The translations under genes were made by a program, and so were the position numbers. This document shows, one piece after another, positions 1 to 8,109 of a DNA stretch of 17,346 nucleotides (its first letter is position 1; every line of letters starts with the position of its first letter). This DNA comes from DASRTE01 sp035316885 (lineage in GTDB: Bacteria; Actinomycetota; Actinomycetes; Jiangellales; Jiangellaceae). The notes beneath the pieces were generated by a model. It saw nothing but the letters and a program-made list of their open reading frames with translations. It was not told the DNA's origin and ran no database searches. The DNA is taken from assembly GCA_035316885.1 (NCBI GenBank), contig DATHII010000111.1:1-17346 (forward strand), in the 5' to 3' direction.

Positions 1-1
1 C

Positions 2-259
2 GCCGGCGTTCAGTTCGCCCGGACCGAGGGCATCGTCCCAGCGCCCGAACCGACCCACGCGGTCGCGGCGTGCATCGAGGAGGCGAAGCGGTGCGCCGAG
101 ACCGGCGAGGAGAAGGTGATCCTCACCGCGCTGTGTGGTCACGGCCACTTCGACATGGGCGCCTACGACCGCTACTTCGCCGGCGAGCTGACCGATTACG
201 AGTTCCCGGCCGAAGCGGTCGAGCGGGCGCTGACTCGCCTGCCCGACGTCGAACTCTGA
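2..259 (+). CDS. TrpB-like PLP-dependent enzyme, C-terminal fragment
   Basis: The gene enters from the left edge, and 85 residues precede the TGA stop. The fragment contains EGIVPAPEPTHAV, then a KVILTALCGHGHFDM segment, then AYDRYFAGELTDYEF. This resembles the C-terminus of the TrpB2 type of tryptophan synthase beta chain (TrpB-like pyridoxal-phosphate enzymes), which joins indole and serine to make tryptophan or acts in related beta-replacement chemistry. The CGHGHFDM and AYDRYF elements are characteristic of TrpB2 rather than of classical TrpB. The catalytic lysine and the phosphate-binding loop lie outside the window, so activity cannot be judged. It converges on the amylopullulanase gene with a 27-base gap that holds no convincing terminator. 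I infer no functional link to its neighbours. Confidence 0.8.
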   Translation, partial: AGVQFARTEGIVPAPEPTHAVAACIEEAKRCAETGEEKVILTALCGHGHFDMGAYDRYFAGELTDYEFPAEAVERALTRLPDVEL

Positions 260-286
260 TTAGGCCGGCCGCCGGTACGATCCCGG

Positions 287-3200
287 TCAGGCGGGTTGCT
301 CGAGGACGGCGACCGTCCGGGCGGGAACCGTTACCGAACCCGGCCCGACAGTCGTCTGCTTGACGACCTCGTCGGCACCCGCGGCCTGGATCTCGTGCAG
401 CCGCAGGGAGCCGGCACCGCCCACGTCGACGGCCTGCGACTCCGGTGTGGCGTTGAACACCACCACGATCCGCTCCCGGTCGGGGTCGAGGTCCGCGCCG
501 TCGGTGTCGTCGACGACCATCAGGACGACGCCGGGCGTCTGAGCCGGCCCGCCCTGGGGGAACGCGACGCGGTCCTGTACGAGGTCGGCCGAGCCGAGCC
601 GGAACAGCGGGGAGGAGAAGCGCAGTCGGAGCAGGTCCAGCGCGCCGGCGTGGGCGGACTCGATGTCCGCCGCACCGGGCTTCAGCGCCGTGTTGGCGAG
701 CAGCGACTCCATGAAGTCCCACTTCGCCTCGTTGTCGGCGCGCGGCGGCAGGCCGGAGCCGAAGGTGCTCTCCTGGTGGGTCCAGTCGACCCGGTTGAAC
801 CAGTCGCCGGAGTTGTACGAGTTCCGGTCCAGGGACTTCGACCGCAGCAGGTCGGCCCCGGCGTGCCAGAACGACGGACCCTGTGCGAGCGCGGTCGTCG
901 ACAGCGCCAGCGTGTTCATCCGGACCCGGTCGGCCATCGAGGTTGGCACCGGCAGCTTGTACGTGAGTGCGTCGAAGATCGTCTCGTTGTCGTGTGCGTC
1001 GACGTAGGTGATCACCTCACTCGGATCGGCCGCATAGCCGGCGGGTGAGCCGTTGTAGTCGACATCCGCGCCGGTGACCGTCGCTCCCGTGCGGTCGACG
1101 AACGTGTAGTCGCGCAGGTTGCCCGCCAACCCCACCTTGATCTGGTCGTGGTAGAGCAGGAGGCGGTTGCGTTGGTCGGCGGTCGATCCGTTGGCCGGCG
1201 AGTCGTTCGGCGCGGTGTAAAGGCCCGACGCGAAGCCCTGGATGCGGGGGTCGGCGTCGAACGGGCCGCCCCCGCGGACGGCGTCGCGCAGCCGGTCGCT
1301 GAAGGTCCCGATCCCGGCGCCGAACAACTCCAGCTGGCTGGCCTGCTGGAACCGGGCGTTGTTCGCCACCTCGCCGAAGTTCCACCCCTCGCCGTAGACG
1401 TAGATCGACGAGCCGTCCACGCCGTCGTCCGCGACAGTCAGCTCGTCGAGAGCGGCTCGAACCGCCTCCATGTTGGCCCGGCTGTGGTGCCCCATGAGGT
1501 CGAAGCGGAACCCGTCGACCTTGTAGTCCCGCGCCCAGGTAACTACCGAGTCGACCATGAGCTTTTCCATCATGGCGTGCTCGGTCGCGGTGTTGGAACA
1601 GCACGTGGAGGTCTCGACGGTGCCGGTGGACGACAACCGGTGGTAGTAGCCGGGGACGACCCGGTCGAGTACCGAACGCTCGTCCTGGCCATGCGCCGTC
1701 GTGTGGTTGTAGACGACGTCCATCACGACGCGCAGCCCGGCGCCGTTCACGGCAGCGACCATCTCCCGGAACTGGCGCGTGCGCACCGGGCCCTCAGGGT
1801 CCGTCGCATACGAGCCCTCCGGCACCGTGTAATGCCACGGGTCGTAGCCCCAGTTGAACCCGTCGGTGTCGCGGATCGGCTCGAGGCACGCCTGCTGCTC
1901 CACACCTGCCGCGTTCGCCGCGGTGAGTGCCTCCAGGTCGCACGCCGGCTCAGCCTGGTCGGCGCGGCGCTCCGGGATGGTCGCGATGTCGAAGACCGGA
2001 AGCAAATGCACAGAGTTCATCCCCGCCTCGGCCAGCTCACGCAAGTGTGACATTCCGGCGCTGTCGTCGTGGCTGAAGGCCAGGTAGGTCCCGCGCTCGG
2101 TGGCGGGGACGGACTCGTCGCCGATGGAGAAGTCCCGAAGGTGCAACTCATAGATGGTCGAGTCCTCCGGCTGTGCCAGCGCAGGCTTGGCCAGGTCGTC
2201 CCAGCCGGCGGGCCGCAGCGCAGGATCGTCGAGGTCCACGATCACGGAGCGCTGGGAGTTCGTCGTCAGGGCGAGGCTGTACGGGTCCGTGACGACGTTG
2301 CTCTCGACGACACCGGTCTCGGGAACGTACACGTCCACCTCGTAGAGGTAGCTCGCCCCCTTCCATTGCGGTCTGCCGACGACTGACCACACGCCGTCGG
2401 ACCCTCGGCGCAGGTCCAGCCGGGTGTCGGTAGCCGCCCCCGGAGCCCGAAGCAGCAGGTCGACGTCCGTCGCCGTCGGCGCCCATACCGCCAGCGACGG
2501 TGTGTTGCCGCGCCAGTTCACACCGAGACTGCGGTCCATCGCGTCGGCGTAGATGTCGTCGAGCACGCCTGGTATCTGGACACCGGTCGCGTCGACGAGG
2601 CGACCCAGATCGTCGTAAGCGGCAACGGCCAACTGGCCGGTCAGCAAGTCCTCGGCAGTCTTGGCGTCCTTGCCCGAGAGTCGCAGGGCCTCGTACGAGG
2701 CCAGATGGGGGTATGCCTCTCGTATGTCGGCCGGCAGCCCGTCCGGGTCGATGGTCAGGGGTAGCGAGCTTCCACCGGTCACCGCCTCGGCGTCGACGGC
2801 GAGGCCGCCCTCCGCCGCGTGATGTAACCGGAAGCTCCAGCCTCGGGTGTCGGCCGGGAGGTTCCACGCGAGGAGGTCGCGCTCGAGCCAGTGCGCCAGC
2901 TGCCTGGTCAGGTCGGGTACGGCACCGGCCTCCTGGGTCCGGATCGTCAGTACGTGCGACGCGATGTCGTACGTGAACACGACTGCGACGCCGGCACCGG
3001 GCACCGTGAACGGGATGTTGGGACCGTCCTTGACGCCACCCGCGCCGTAGTTCTCGTCCCACGACAGCCCGTGCGCCACCTTGACCTCGTAGTTGCCCGG
3101 CGGGAGCTGTGTGGTGGTGAAGGTATACGTCCCGTCACCGTCGGGGTCTTGCAGCCAGGACCGCATGCAGTCCGGCGCCCAGTCTCCGGGGCAGCCCAAC

Positions 3201-6118
3201 TCCGACTGGAAACTGCCCGGTGCCGTGACGATGGGGTCGAGCACGTCATTGGTGATCCAGTGCGTGCCGTGGTCGTAGTAGAACGTGACCGGCCCGCCTG
3301 GATGGTCGAAGGGGATGTCGGAACCGCCGGGGGCACCACCCGCGCCGTAGTTCTCGTCCCACGACCGGTTGATGGCCGCCTTGAAGGCGTAGCCACCCGC
3401 AGGCAGGTTGTCGACTGCGAGCTTCCAGACGTCGTCGTCGACGTCCCGCGTCATCTGGGCCTGGTCACACCAGGGAGCCCAGTCCTCCGGTGCGCCGGTG
3501 TCGGTGACACATCCAAGCTCGCTGTTGTGGCTGCCCGGCGCGGCCACCTCGGCCGGCTGCTCGACCGGGCCGCCTCCGCCGTCGCCACCGGTCGGCGGCG
3601 CAGGTACGCCGGCCACGGCCGAAGTCGCCGCGACGCCGAGGTCATTGTCGTGCTCGACCACAATGGCTCGATACTCCACCGGGGTGCCCGCGGCGATGCC
3701 GGACACGTCGTGGAAGACGCGGTACGGCGCGTTGTCGTCCGTGCCGAGGACCGTCCATTCCTCGGTACCCACGGGCCGCCAGGCGAAGGTGACCTGGTGG
3801 AAGCCGTCCCCGGGCACCGAGACCCGGATCTCGGCGCGGTCGTTCACAGCGCCGCCGGCGGTGGGTGTGCGGAAGAACGGCTCCGGCGACTCGGCGGTCC
3901 GCTTCAGCGGGGCCGCGGCTTTCCAGACGACCGTCGACAGCGGCGGCACCGTCACGCTGACCCGACCCTCCTTGTCGGTCTTGATCTGTCCGGTGCCCGC
4001 CGGCCACACGCCCTTGAACACCATGTGGGCGCTGAAGGTGGGCAGGACGACGGTCTTCGCCGTCTCGGCGTTGTTGGCGGCGACGAGGTATTCGACCTGG
4101 TCCTCGGCGTCGATCCGGCTCACCGCGAAGACCCCCGCAGCCGCGCTGGCGTAACGGTGGATCTGCGCACCGTCTGCGAGGGCCGGGTGGGCATCACGCA
4201 GCGCCGACAGCTGGGCGAGGTGCTGGTAGAGCGGGTGCGTCGGGTCGTAGTTGGCCTCGGCCGTCGTGGCGTCGGTGCCGATGAGGTCGTTGTCGTTGTA
4301 CTCGGCGACCTGCGACGGGAACATGTCCTCCCGCGCGCGCTGGTCACCAACGCCCTGCGGCTCACCGAGCTCCGCGGCAAAGCCCTGCTCGTCGCCGTAG
4401 TAGACGACGGGCTGGCCGCGCGTGAGGTACATCAGCGAGTGGCCCAGCTCGTCGCGAGCGAGCAGCTCGGTGTCGGCCGCATCCGCGTTGCGGGTGCGGA
4501 TGAAGCTGCCGATGCGACCCATGTCGTGGTTGCCGAGGAACGTCGGCAGCGAGTACGCGTTGGAGTCGGTGTCGGTGTAGAAGTCGTCCCGGGTGAAGAA
4601 GTCGCGCAGCTCGCTGGTCGGGTTGCCGTTGGCGAAGTTGGCGCCGTTCGCCTGGAAGCCGAAGTCGACGGCCGCCTGGAGCTCGCCCTCCGTCGTGTAG
4701 CGGGACATGAACCGCGGATCGGCATCGAAGATCTCCCCGAACATGAAGAAGTCCTCGTTGCCGATGGACGCGGCGTAGCCGGTCAGCGCCGGCGCAAACT
4801 GCTGCCAGAACTCGATATTGACGTGCTTGACGGTGTCGATGCGGAACCCGTCGACTCCGATGTCCTCCACCCACGTCTGGTAGATGTCGATCATGCCCTG
4901 GACGACGTCGGGCCGCTCCGTCCACAAGTCGTCGAGCGCCGAGAACCGACCCGATGGGAAGTCGCCGTACTCGCTGTTCTCGCCGGCGAACGAGCTGGTG
5001 CCGCGATTGTGGTACATCGTCGGGTCGTTGAGCCAGGCGGGAACCTTGACGTCTTCGTCGCCGGCAGGGATGAGCGGCGTGTACGGGAAGGAGCTCAGGT
5101 TCACCACGGGGAAGGCGGGATTCCCGTCGGCATAGTCGCGGTCGTCGAACGGGACTCCGGCCGCGGTGAGGTACGGGCTTGCCGTCTTGTCCTTGTAGGG
5201 CAGGTTGCCTTCGTCGTTGTACAGCGACTCGTCATATGCGATGACGTCGGCCGTGTGGTTGGTGATGATGTCGAAGAAGACCTTGATGCCGCGATCGTGT
5301 GCGGCGTCGACCAGCGCTTGGAGCTCGGCATTGGTGCCGAGGTGCGGGTCGATCTGCGTGAAGTCAGTGATCCAGTAGCCGTGGTAGCCGGCGCTCTCCA
5401 AGCCGGGCGCGCCCTGCACCGGCTTGTTCTTGAACGACGGCGTCAGCCATAACGCGGTGGTGCCCAAGCCCTCGATGTAGTCGAGCTGCTCCAGCAGGCC
5501 GGCGAGGTCACCGCCGTGGTAGAAGCCGGTGTGCGTCGGGTCGTAGCCGTGCACGAGGCGGTCGCCCGCGATGCCGGCCGTGTCGTTGGACGGGTCGCCG
5601 TTGGCGAAGCGGTCGGCCATCACGAAGTAGAAACGCTCGCGGGTGAGGTCCTCGCGCAGGCTGGCGCCGGCGAGCTGTCGGTCCGCATCCGAGGCCGGCG
5701 GCTGCGTCGCCGCCGGCACGACTGTCACCACGTGGCTGGCGTGGTCGTAGAGGAAGCGCAGCTCAACTTCCTCTTGGAGCACCAGCGGGATGTTCGCGCC
5801 GTTGGCGGCGCCGGCAGCGCCGTAGTTCTCGTCCCACGACCCGTTGAGCCGCACCTTGAACTCGTACGACCCGGCCGGCAGCGCGCCGACGAACTCCCAG
5901 ACCTGCCCGTCGCCGGTGGCCGTCAGGTCGGTCGCCGCGCACGACTCGCTCCAGTCGGCGTCACAGTCCAGCTCGGACATCAGGCTGCCCATCAGCGTGA
6001 CGCGGTCGGGCGGCTCAGTGTGGTCGGCGTTCGCAGGTACAGCGACGGCCGTGAACGACCCCACCACCCCGGCGACGAGAAGTGGAACAAGCAGACGGCG
6101 GGAAGGGCGTCTGGACAT
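287..6118 (-). CDS. Secreted amylopullulanase with two GH13 domains (alpha-amylase plus pullulanase-type alpha-1,6-glucosidase)
   Basis: This 1943-residue exported enzyme should cut both alpha-1,4 and alpha-1,6 bonds of starch, glycogen or pullulan outside the cell. I chose ATG 6118 over one 45 bases upstream because GAGGAG precedes it and it opens a clean signal peptide (residues 1-31, cut after ANA). Approximate order: X25-type module 38-135; GH13 alpha-amylase 155-740 with nucleophile D428 (DGFRIDTVKH), acid E462 (FGEIFD) and D532 (GNHDMG); Ig-like domain 750-840 and Gly-rich linker; X25 modules 857-960 and 963-1060; pullulanase N-terminal domain and CBM48-like domain to about 1295; GH13 pullulanase 1320-1770 with YNWGYDP-like GFNWGYDPWHY, D1540 (DGFRFDLMGHH), E1577 (YGEGWNFGE) and D1710 (DAHDNETIFD); then a DUF3372-like C-terminus. 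All six catalytic residues are present and the frame is unbroken. It resembles the two-site amylopullulanases such as bifidobacterial ApuB. No cell-wall anchor is visible. Confidence 0.93.
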   Translation of the reverse strand: MSRRPSRRLLVPLLVAGVVGSFTAVAVPANADHTEPPDRVTLMGSLMSELDCDADWSESCAATDLTATGDGQVWEFVGALPAGSYEFKVRLNGSWDENYGAAGAANGANIPLVLQEEVELRFLYDHASHVVTVVPAATQPPASDADRQLAGASLREDLTRERFYFVMADRFANGDPSNDTAGIAGDRLVHGYDPTHTGFYHGGDLAGLLEQLDYIEGLGTTALWLTPSFKNKPVQGAPGLESAGYHGYWITDFTQIDPHLGTNAELQALVDAAHDRGIKVFFDIITNHTADVIAYDESLYNDEGNLPYKDKTASPYLTAAGVPFDDRDYADGNPAFPVVNLSSFPYTPLIPAGDEDVKVPAWLNDPTMYHNRGTSSFAGENSEYGDFPSGRFSALDDLWTERPDVVQGMIDIYQTWVEDIGVDGFRIDTVKHVNIEFWQQFAPALTGYAASIGNEDFFMFGEIFDADPRFMSRYTTEGELQAAVDFGFQANGANFANGNPTSELRDFFTRDDFYTDTDSNAYSLPTFLGNHDMGRIGSFIRTRNADAADTELLARDELGHSLMYLTRGQPVVYYGDEQGFAAELGEPQGVGDQRAREDMFPSQVAEYNDNDLIGTDATTAEANYDPTHPLYQHLAQLSALRDAHPALADGAQIHRYASAAAGVFAVSRIDAEDQVEYLVAANNAETAKTVVLPTFSAHMVFKGVWPAGTGQIKTDKEGRVSVTVPPLSTVVWKAAAPLKRTAESPEPFFRTPTAGGAVNDRAEIRVSVPGDGFHQVTFAWRPVGTEEWTVLGTDDNAPYRVFHDVSGIAAGTPVEYRAIVVEHDNDLGVAATSAVAGVPAPPTGGDGGGGPVEQPAEVAAPGSHNSELGCVTDTGAPEDWAPWCDQAQMTRDVDDDVWKLAVDNLPAGGYAFKAAINRSWDENYGAGGAPGGSDIPFDHPGGPVTFYYDHGTHWITNDVLDPIVTAPGSFQSELGCPGDWAPDCMRSWLQDPDGDGTYTFTTTQLPPGNYEVKVAHGLSWDENYGAGGVKDGPNIPFTVPGAGVAVVFTYDIASHVLTIRTQEAGAVPDLTRQLAHWLERDLLAWNLPADTRGWSFRLHHAAEGGLAVDAEAVTGGSSLPLTIDPDGLPADIREAYPHLASYEALRLSGKDAKTAEDLLTGQLAVAAYDDLGRLVDATGVQIPGVLDDIYADAMDRSLGVNWRGNTPSLAVWAPTATDVDLLLRAPGAATDTRLDLRRGSDGVWSVVGRPQWKGASYLYEVDVYVPETGVVESNVVTDPYSLALTTNSQRSVIVDLDDPALRPAGWDDLAKPALAQPEDSTIYELHLRDFSIGDESVPATERGTYLAFSHDDSAGMSHLRELAEAGMNSVHLLPVFDIATIPERRADQAEPACDLEALTAANAAGVEQQACLEPIRDTDGFNWGYDPWHYTVPEGSYATDPEGPVRTRQFREMVAAVNGAGLRVVMDVVYNHTTAHGQDERSVLDRVVPGYYHRLSSTGTVETSTCCSNTATEHAMMEKLMVDSVVTWARDYKVDGFRFDLMGHHSRANMEAVRAALDELTVADDGVDGSSIYVYGEGWNFGEVANNARFQQASQLELFGAGIGTFSDRLRDAVRGGGPFDADPRIQGFASGLYTAPNDSPANGSTADQRNRLLLYHDQIKVGLAGNLRDYTFVDRTGATVTGADVDYNGSPAGYAADPSEVITYVDAHDNETIFDALTYKLPVPTSMADRVRMNTLALSTTALAQGPSFWHAGADLLRSKSLDRNSYNSGDWFNRVDWTHQESTFGSGLPPRADNEAKWDFMESLLANTALKPGAADIESAHAGALDLLRLRFSSPLFRLGSADLVQDRVAFPQGGPAQTPGVVLMVVDDTDGADLDPDRERIVVVFNATPESQAVDVGGAGSLRLHEIQAAGADEVVKQTTVGPGSVTVPARTVAVLEQPA
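3036..3365. repeat. Exact 30-bp repeat, two copies 300 bp apart inside the amylopullulanase gene
   Basis: Positions 3036-3065 and 3336-3365 are identical over 30 bases and sit exactly 300 bases apart. They encode the SWDENYGAGG stretch (in the second copy from SWDENYGAGG with its arginine/leucine context differing) of the second and third X25-type modules. A third, shorter copy at 5817-5840 encodes the same SWDENYGA motif in the first module. The copies reflect module duplication, and the conserved motif probably forms the carbohydrate-binding core. Confidence 0.75.
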
Positions 6119-6149
6119 GTGTCGCTCCTCGGTCGCTGACGTCTCGTTC

Positions 6150-6163
6150 GTGACCCTAGTCAC
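6150..6163. promoter_or_regulatory. Palindrome upstream of the amylopullulanase gene, candidate operator
   Basis: GTGACCCTAGTCAC is a perfect inverted repeat with 5-base arms (GTGAC/GTCAC) around CCTA. It lies 31 bases upstream of the start codon, in the 87-base gap after the ABC-F gene. On the minus strand it contains TAGGGT, which resembles an actinobacterial -10 box, but I see no good -35. An operator overlapping the promoter is an inference. It does not look like the usual LacI/MalR-type site. Confidence 0.4.
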
Positions 6164-6205
6164 ACTCCGAGGCCCGGCGGGAGTCCCTTCTCCTCTTGAT
6201 CATGC

Positions 6206-7939
6206 TCATCGGGCGCGCGTGACCCGGCCTTCGTCCCAGACCGGTTCCGGCGCCTCGTACACCCGACCGTCGGCGCCGAAGACGACGTACCGGTCGAACC
6301 CGTGCGCAAACCAGCGGTCGTGCGTGACCGCAAGAACGGTCCCATCGTAGGCGGCTAGTCCCTCCTCCAGCGCCTCGGCCGAGATCAGGTCGAGGTTGTC
6401 GGTGGGCTCGTCCAGGAGCAGCAACGTGGCGCCGGACAGTTCCAGCAGCAGGATCTGGAACCTCGCCTGCTGTCCTCCCGACAGCGACTCGAACCGCTGC
6501 TCGGCGGCATAGGCCAGCTCGTAGCGGTCCAGCGCGCGGCTGGCCTGTTCGCGCGGCATGCCGTCGCGGTGGCCGTCGCCCCGGTGCAGGACCTCCAGCA
6601 GGCTCCGCCCGATCAGTTCCGGGTGCTCGTGGATCTGGGCGAACCAGCCCGGACGCACGCGGGCGCCCAGCCGGGCCGAGCCGGTGTACAGGACGGGCGG
6701 TACGGGCACGTCGTCGACCGGGCGGTGACCGGCGTCGGGATCGCTGCCGCCGCCGGCCAGAAGGCGCAGGAAGTGTGACTTGCCCGACCCGTTCGAACCG
6801 AGCACGGCAACCCGCTCGCCGTACCAGACCTCGAGGTCGAACGGGAGCATCAGCCCGGTGAGTCCCAGCCCCTCGCAGACGACGGCGCGCTTGCCCGTGC
6901 GGCCACCCTGTAGCCGCATGCGGACATCCTGCTCCCGCGGCTGCGCCTCCGGCGGGCCCGCGTCGACGAAGCGCTCCAACCGCTTCTCGGCGGCGTGGTA
7001 GCGACTGGCCATGTCGGAGTTGTACGCGGCCTTCTGCTTGTAATAGAGCACCTGCGCCTTGAGCTTCGCATGATCCTCGTCCCAGCGCCGGCGCAGTTCC
7101 TCCAGTCGGGCGAACCGCTCGCGTCGCGCCTCGTGGTACGACGCGAATCCGCCGCCGTGGATCCAGGCGGCGTTGCCAGCCGCACCCAGCTCGACGGTGA
7201 TGACGCGATCAGCCGTACTGGCCAGCAGTTCGCGGTCGTGGCTGACAAACAGGACGGTCTTGGGCGTCTCGACCAGGCGCTGCTCGAGCCAGCGCTTGGC
7301 CGGCACGTCGAGGAAGTTGTCCGGCTCGTCGAGCAGGAGCACGTCGTCGGGTCCGCGGAGCAGGGCCTCGAGGACCAGCCGCTTCTGCTCGCCGCCGGAG
7401 AGGCTGGTGAGCTGTCGCCAGCGGCAGCGGTCGTAGGGCACGCCGAGCGCCGAGGTGGTGCAGACGTCCCAGAGCACCTCGGCCTCGTAGCCGCCGGCGT
7501 CGGACCACTCGGCCAGAGCGTGGGCGTACGCCATCTGGGTGGGCTCGTCGTCGCGGTCCATCATCGCGAGCTCCGCGACGTCGAGACCCGCCGCAGCAGC
7601 CCGAACTCGTGGCGGCGCGACGGAGAGCAGCAGGTCGCGCACATCCGTCGCGTCACGAGCAATCCGATGGCCGCGCTCACCAGCTCGCTCGTCCGTCGCT
7701 TGCTGGTTCGCCGTTCCGATGAACTGGCGCATGACGCCCAGCCCGCCGGTCCGGGTGACCGCTCCGCCGTGCGGATCGAGGTCACCACCGATAATGCGCA
7801 GCAGCGTCGTCTTGCCCGACCCGTTGGCTCCCACCAGAGCCGCCTTCGCGCCGTCGCCGACCCTGAACGAGACGTCGTCGAGGAGCACGCGCCCGTCCGG
7901 GAGCGTGAACGAGACGGAGTTGAGGTCGACGTGGCCCAC
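6206..7939 (-). CDS. ABC-F family ATPase (duplicated ATP-binding cassette, no membrane domain)
   Basis: This 577-residue protein has two ATP-binding cassettes in one chain and no membrane span, the layout of ABC-F proteins, which act on the ribosome (translation factors and antibiotic-protection proteins). Cassette 1: Walker A GANGSGKT 37-44, signature LSGGEQ 179-184, Walker B LLLDEP 200-205, switch SHD 232-234. Cassette 2: Walker A GSNGSGKS 380-387, signature LSGGQQ 484-489, LLLDEPTDNLD 505-515, then a THDRWF switch. A charged linker at about 270-340 fits the interdomain P-site tRNA-interaction motif. The start is GTG at 7939, where family similarity (VDLNSVSFTLPDGRVLL) begins. The longest frame opens 96 bases earlier, but that stretch runs through the hairpin repeat. 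The ribosome binding site is weak. Whether it confers resistance or is a housekeeping factor cannot be told from sequence. Confidence 0.87.
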   Translation of the reverse strand: MGHVDLNSVSFTLPDGRVLLDDVSFRVGDGAKAALVGANGSGKTTLLRIIGGDLDPHGGAVTRTGGLGVMRQFIGTANQQATDERAGERGHRIARDATDVRDLLLSVAPPRVRAAAAGLDVAELAMMDRDDEPTQMAYAHALAEWSDAGGYEAEVLWDVCTTSALGVPYDRCRWRQLTSLSGGEQKRLVLEALLRGPDDVLLLDEPDNFLDVPAKRWLEQRLVETPKTVLFVSHDRELLASTADRVITVELGAAGNAAWIHGGGFASYHEARRERFARLEELRRRWDEDHAKLKAQVLYYKQKAAYNSDMASRYHAAEKRLERFVDAGPPEAQPREQDVRMRLQGGRTGKRAVVCEGLGLTGLMLPFDLEVWYGERVAVLGSNGSGKSHFLRLLAGGGSDPDAGHRPVDDVPVPPVLYTGSARLGARVRPGWFAQIHEHPELIGRSLLEVLHRGDGHRDGMPREQASRALDRYELAYAAEQRFESLSGGQQARFQILLLELSGATLLLLDEPTDNLDLISAEALEEGLAAYDGTVLAVTHDRWFAHGFDRYVVFGADGRVYEAPEPVWDEGRVTRAR

Positions 7940-7989
7940 GAGTGTCCAGTGTCGCTCGTCGATGCAGCGCGAAGCGAACGCTTTCCCGG

Positions 7990-8040
7990 CGATCTTGAGA
8001 CATGTCTGGCGGTCCAACCACCGCACATGCATCAAGATCG
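7990..8040. repeat. Left copy of 51-bp hairpin repeat
   Basis: The copy begins CGATCTTGAGACATGT and ends ACATGCATCAAGATCG. The outer arms pair at 14 of 16 positions, with only the dinucleotide after CTTGA mismatched. After a three-base bulge, an inner stem GCGGT/ACCGC closes a six-base loop (CCAACC). It aligns without gaps to the copy at 9025-9075, with 41 of 51 bases identical in the same orientation. It lies in the 170-base gap between the divergent starts of the ABC-F gene and the nuclease gene, where a terminator would be unexpected. Confidence 0.85.
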
Positions 8041-8109
8041 GGACGTTTCTGTCTACAGATCGCTGGCGACACCTGCCGCGAACGCGGGCCCCGCCACGAC
8101 CCTGTCGGG

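Noticed and set aside
260..286. Terminator between the TrpB-like gene and the amylopullulanase gene
   Set aside because: Only 4-5 base GC pairings are found and there is no U tract on either strand.
2891..5452. Long plus-strand frame of 853 codons opposite the amylopullulanase gene
   Set aside because: It is the antisense shadow of a real gene in GC-rich DNA. Its product is Arg/Val/Gly-rich with no recognisable domain, while the opposite strand encodes complete GH13 motifs.
7940..8035. N-terminal extension of the ABC-F protein from the ATG at 8035
   Set aside because: The extra 32 residues are a translation of the hairpin repeat, and ABC-F similarity starts at the GTG at 7939.
8041..8109. 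A promoter for the nuclease gene
   Set aside because: TACAGA is the only -10-like hexamer I noticed and there is no matching -35, so I could not support a call.
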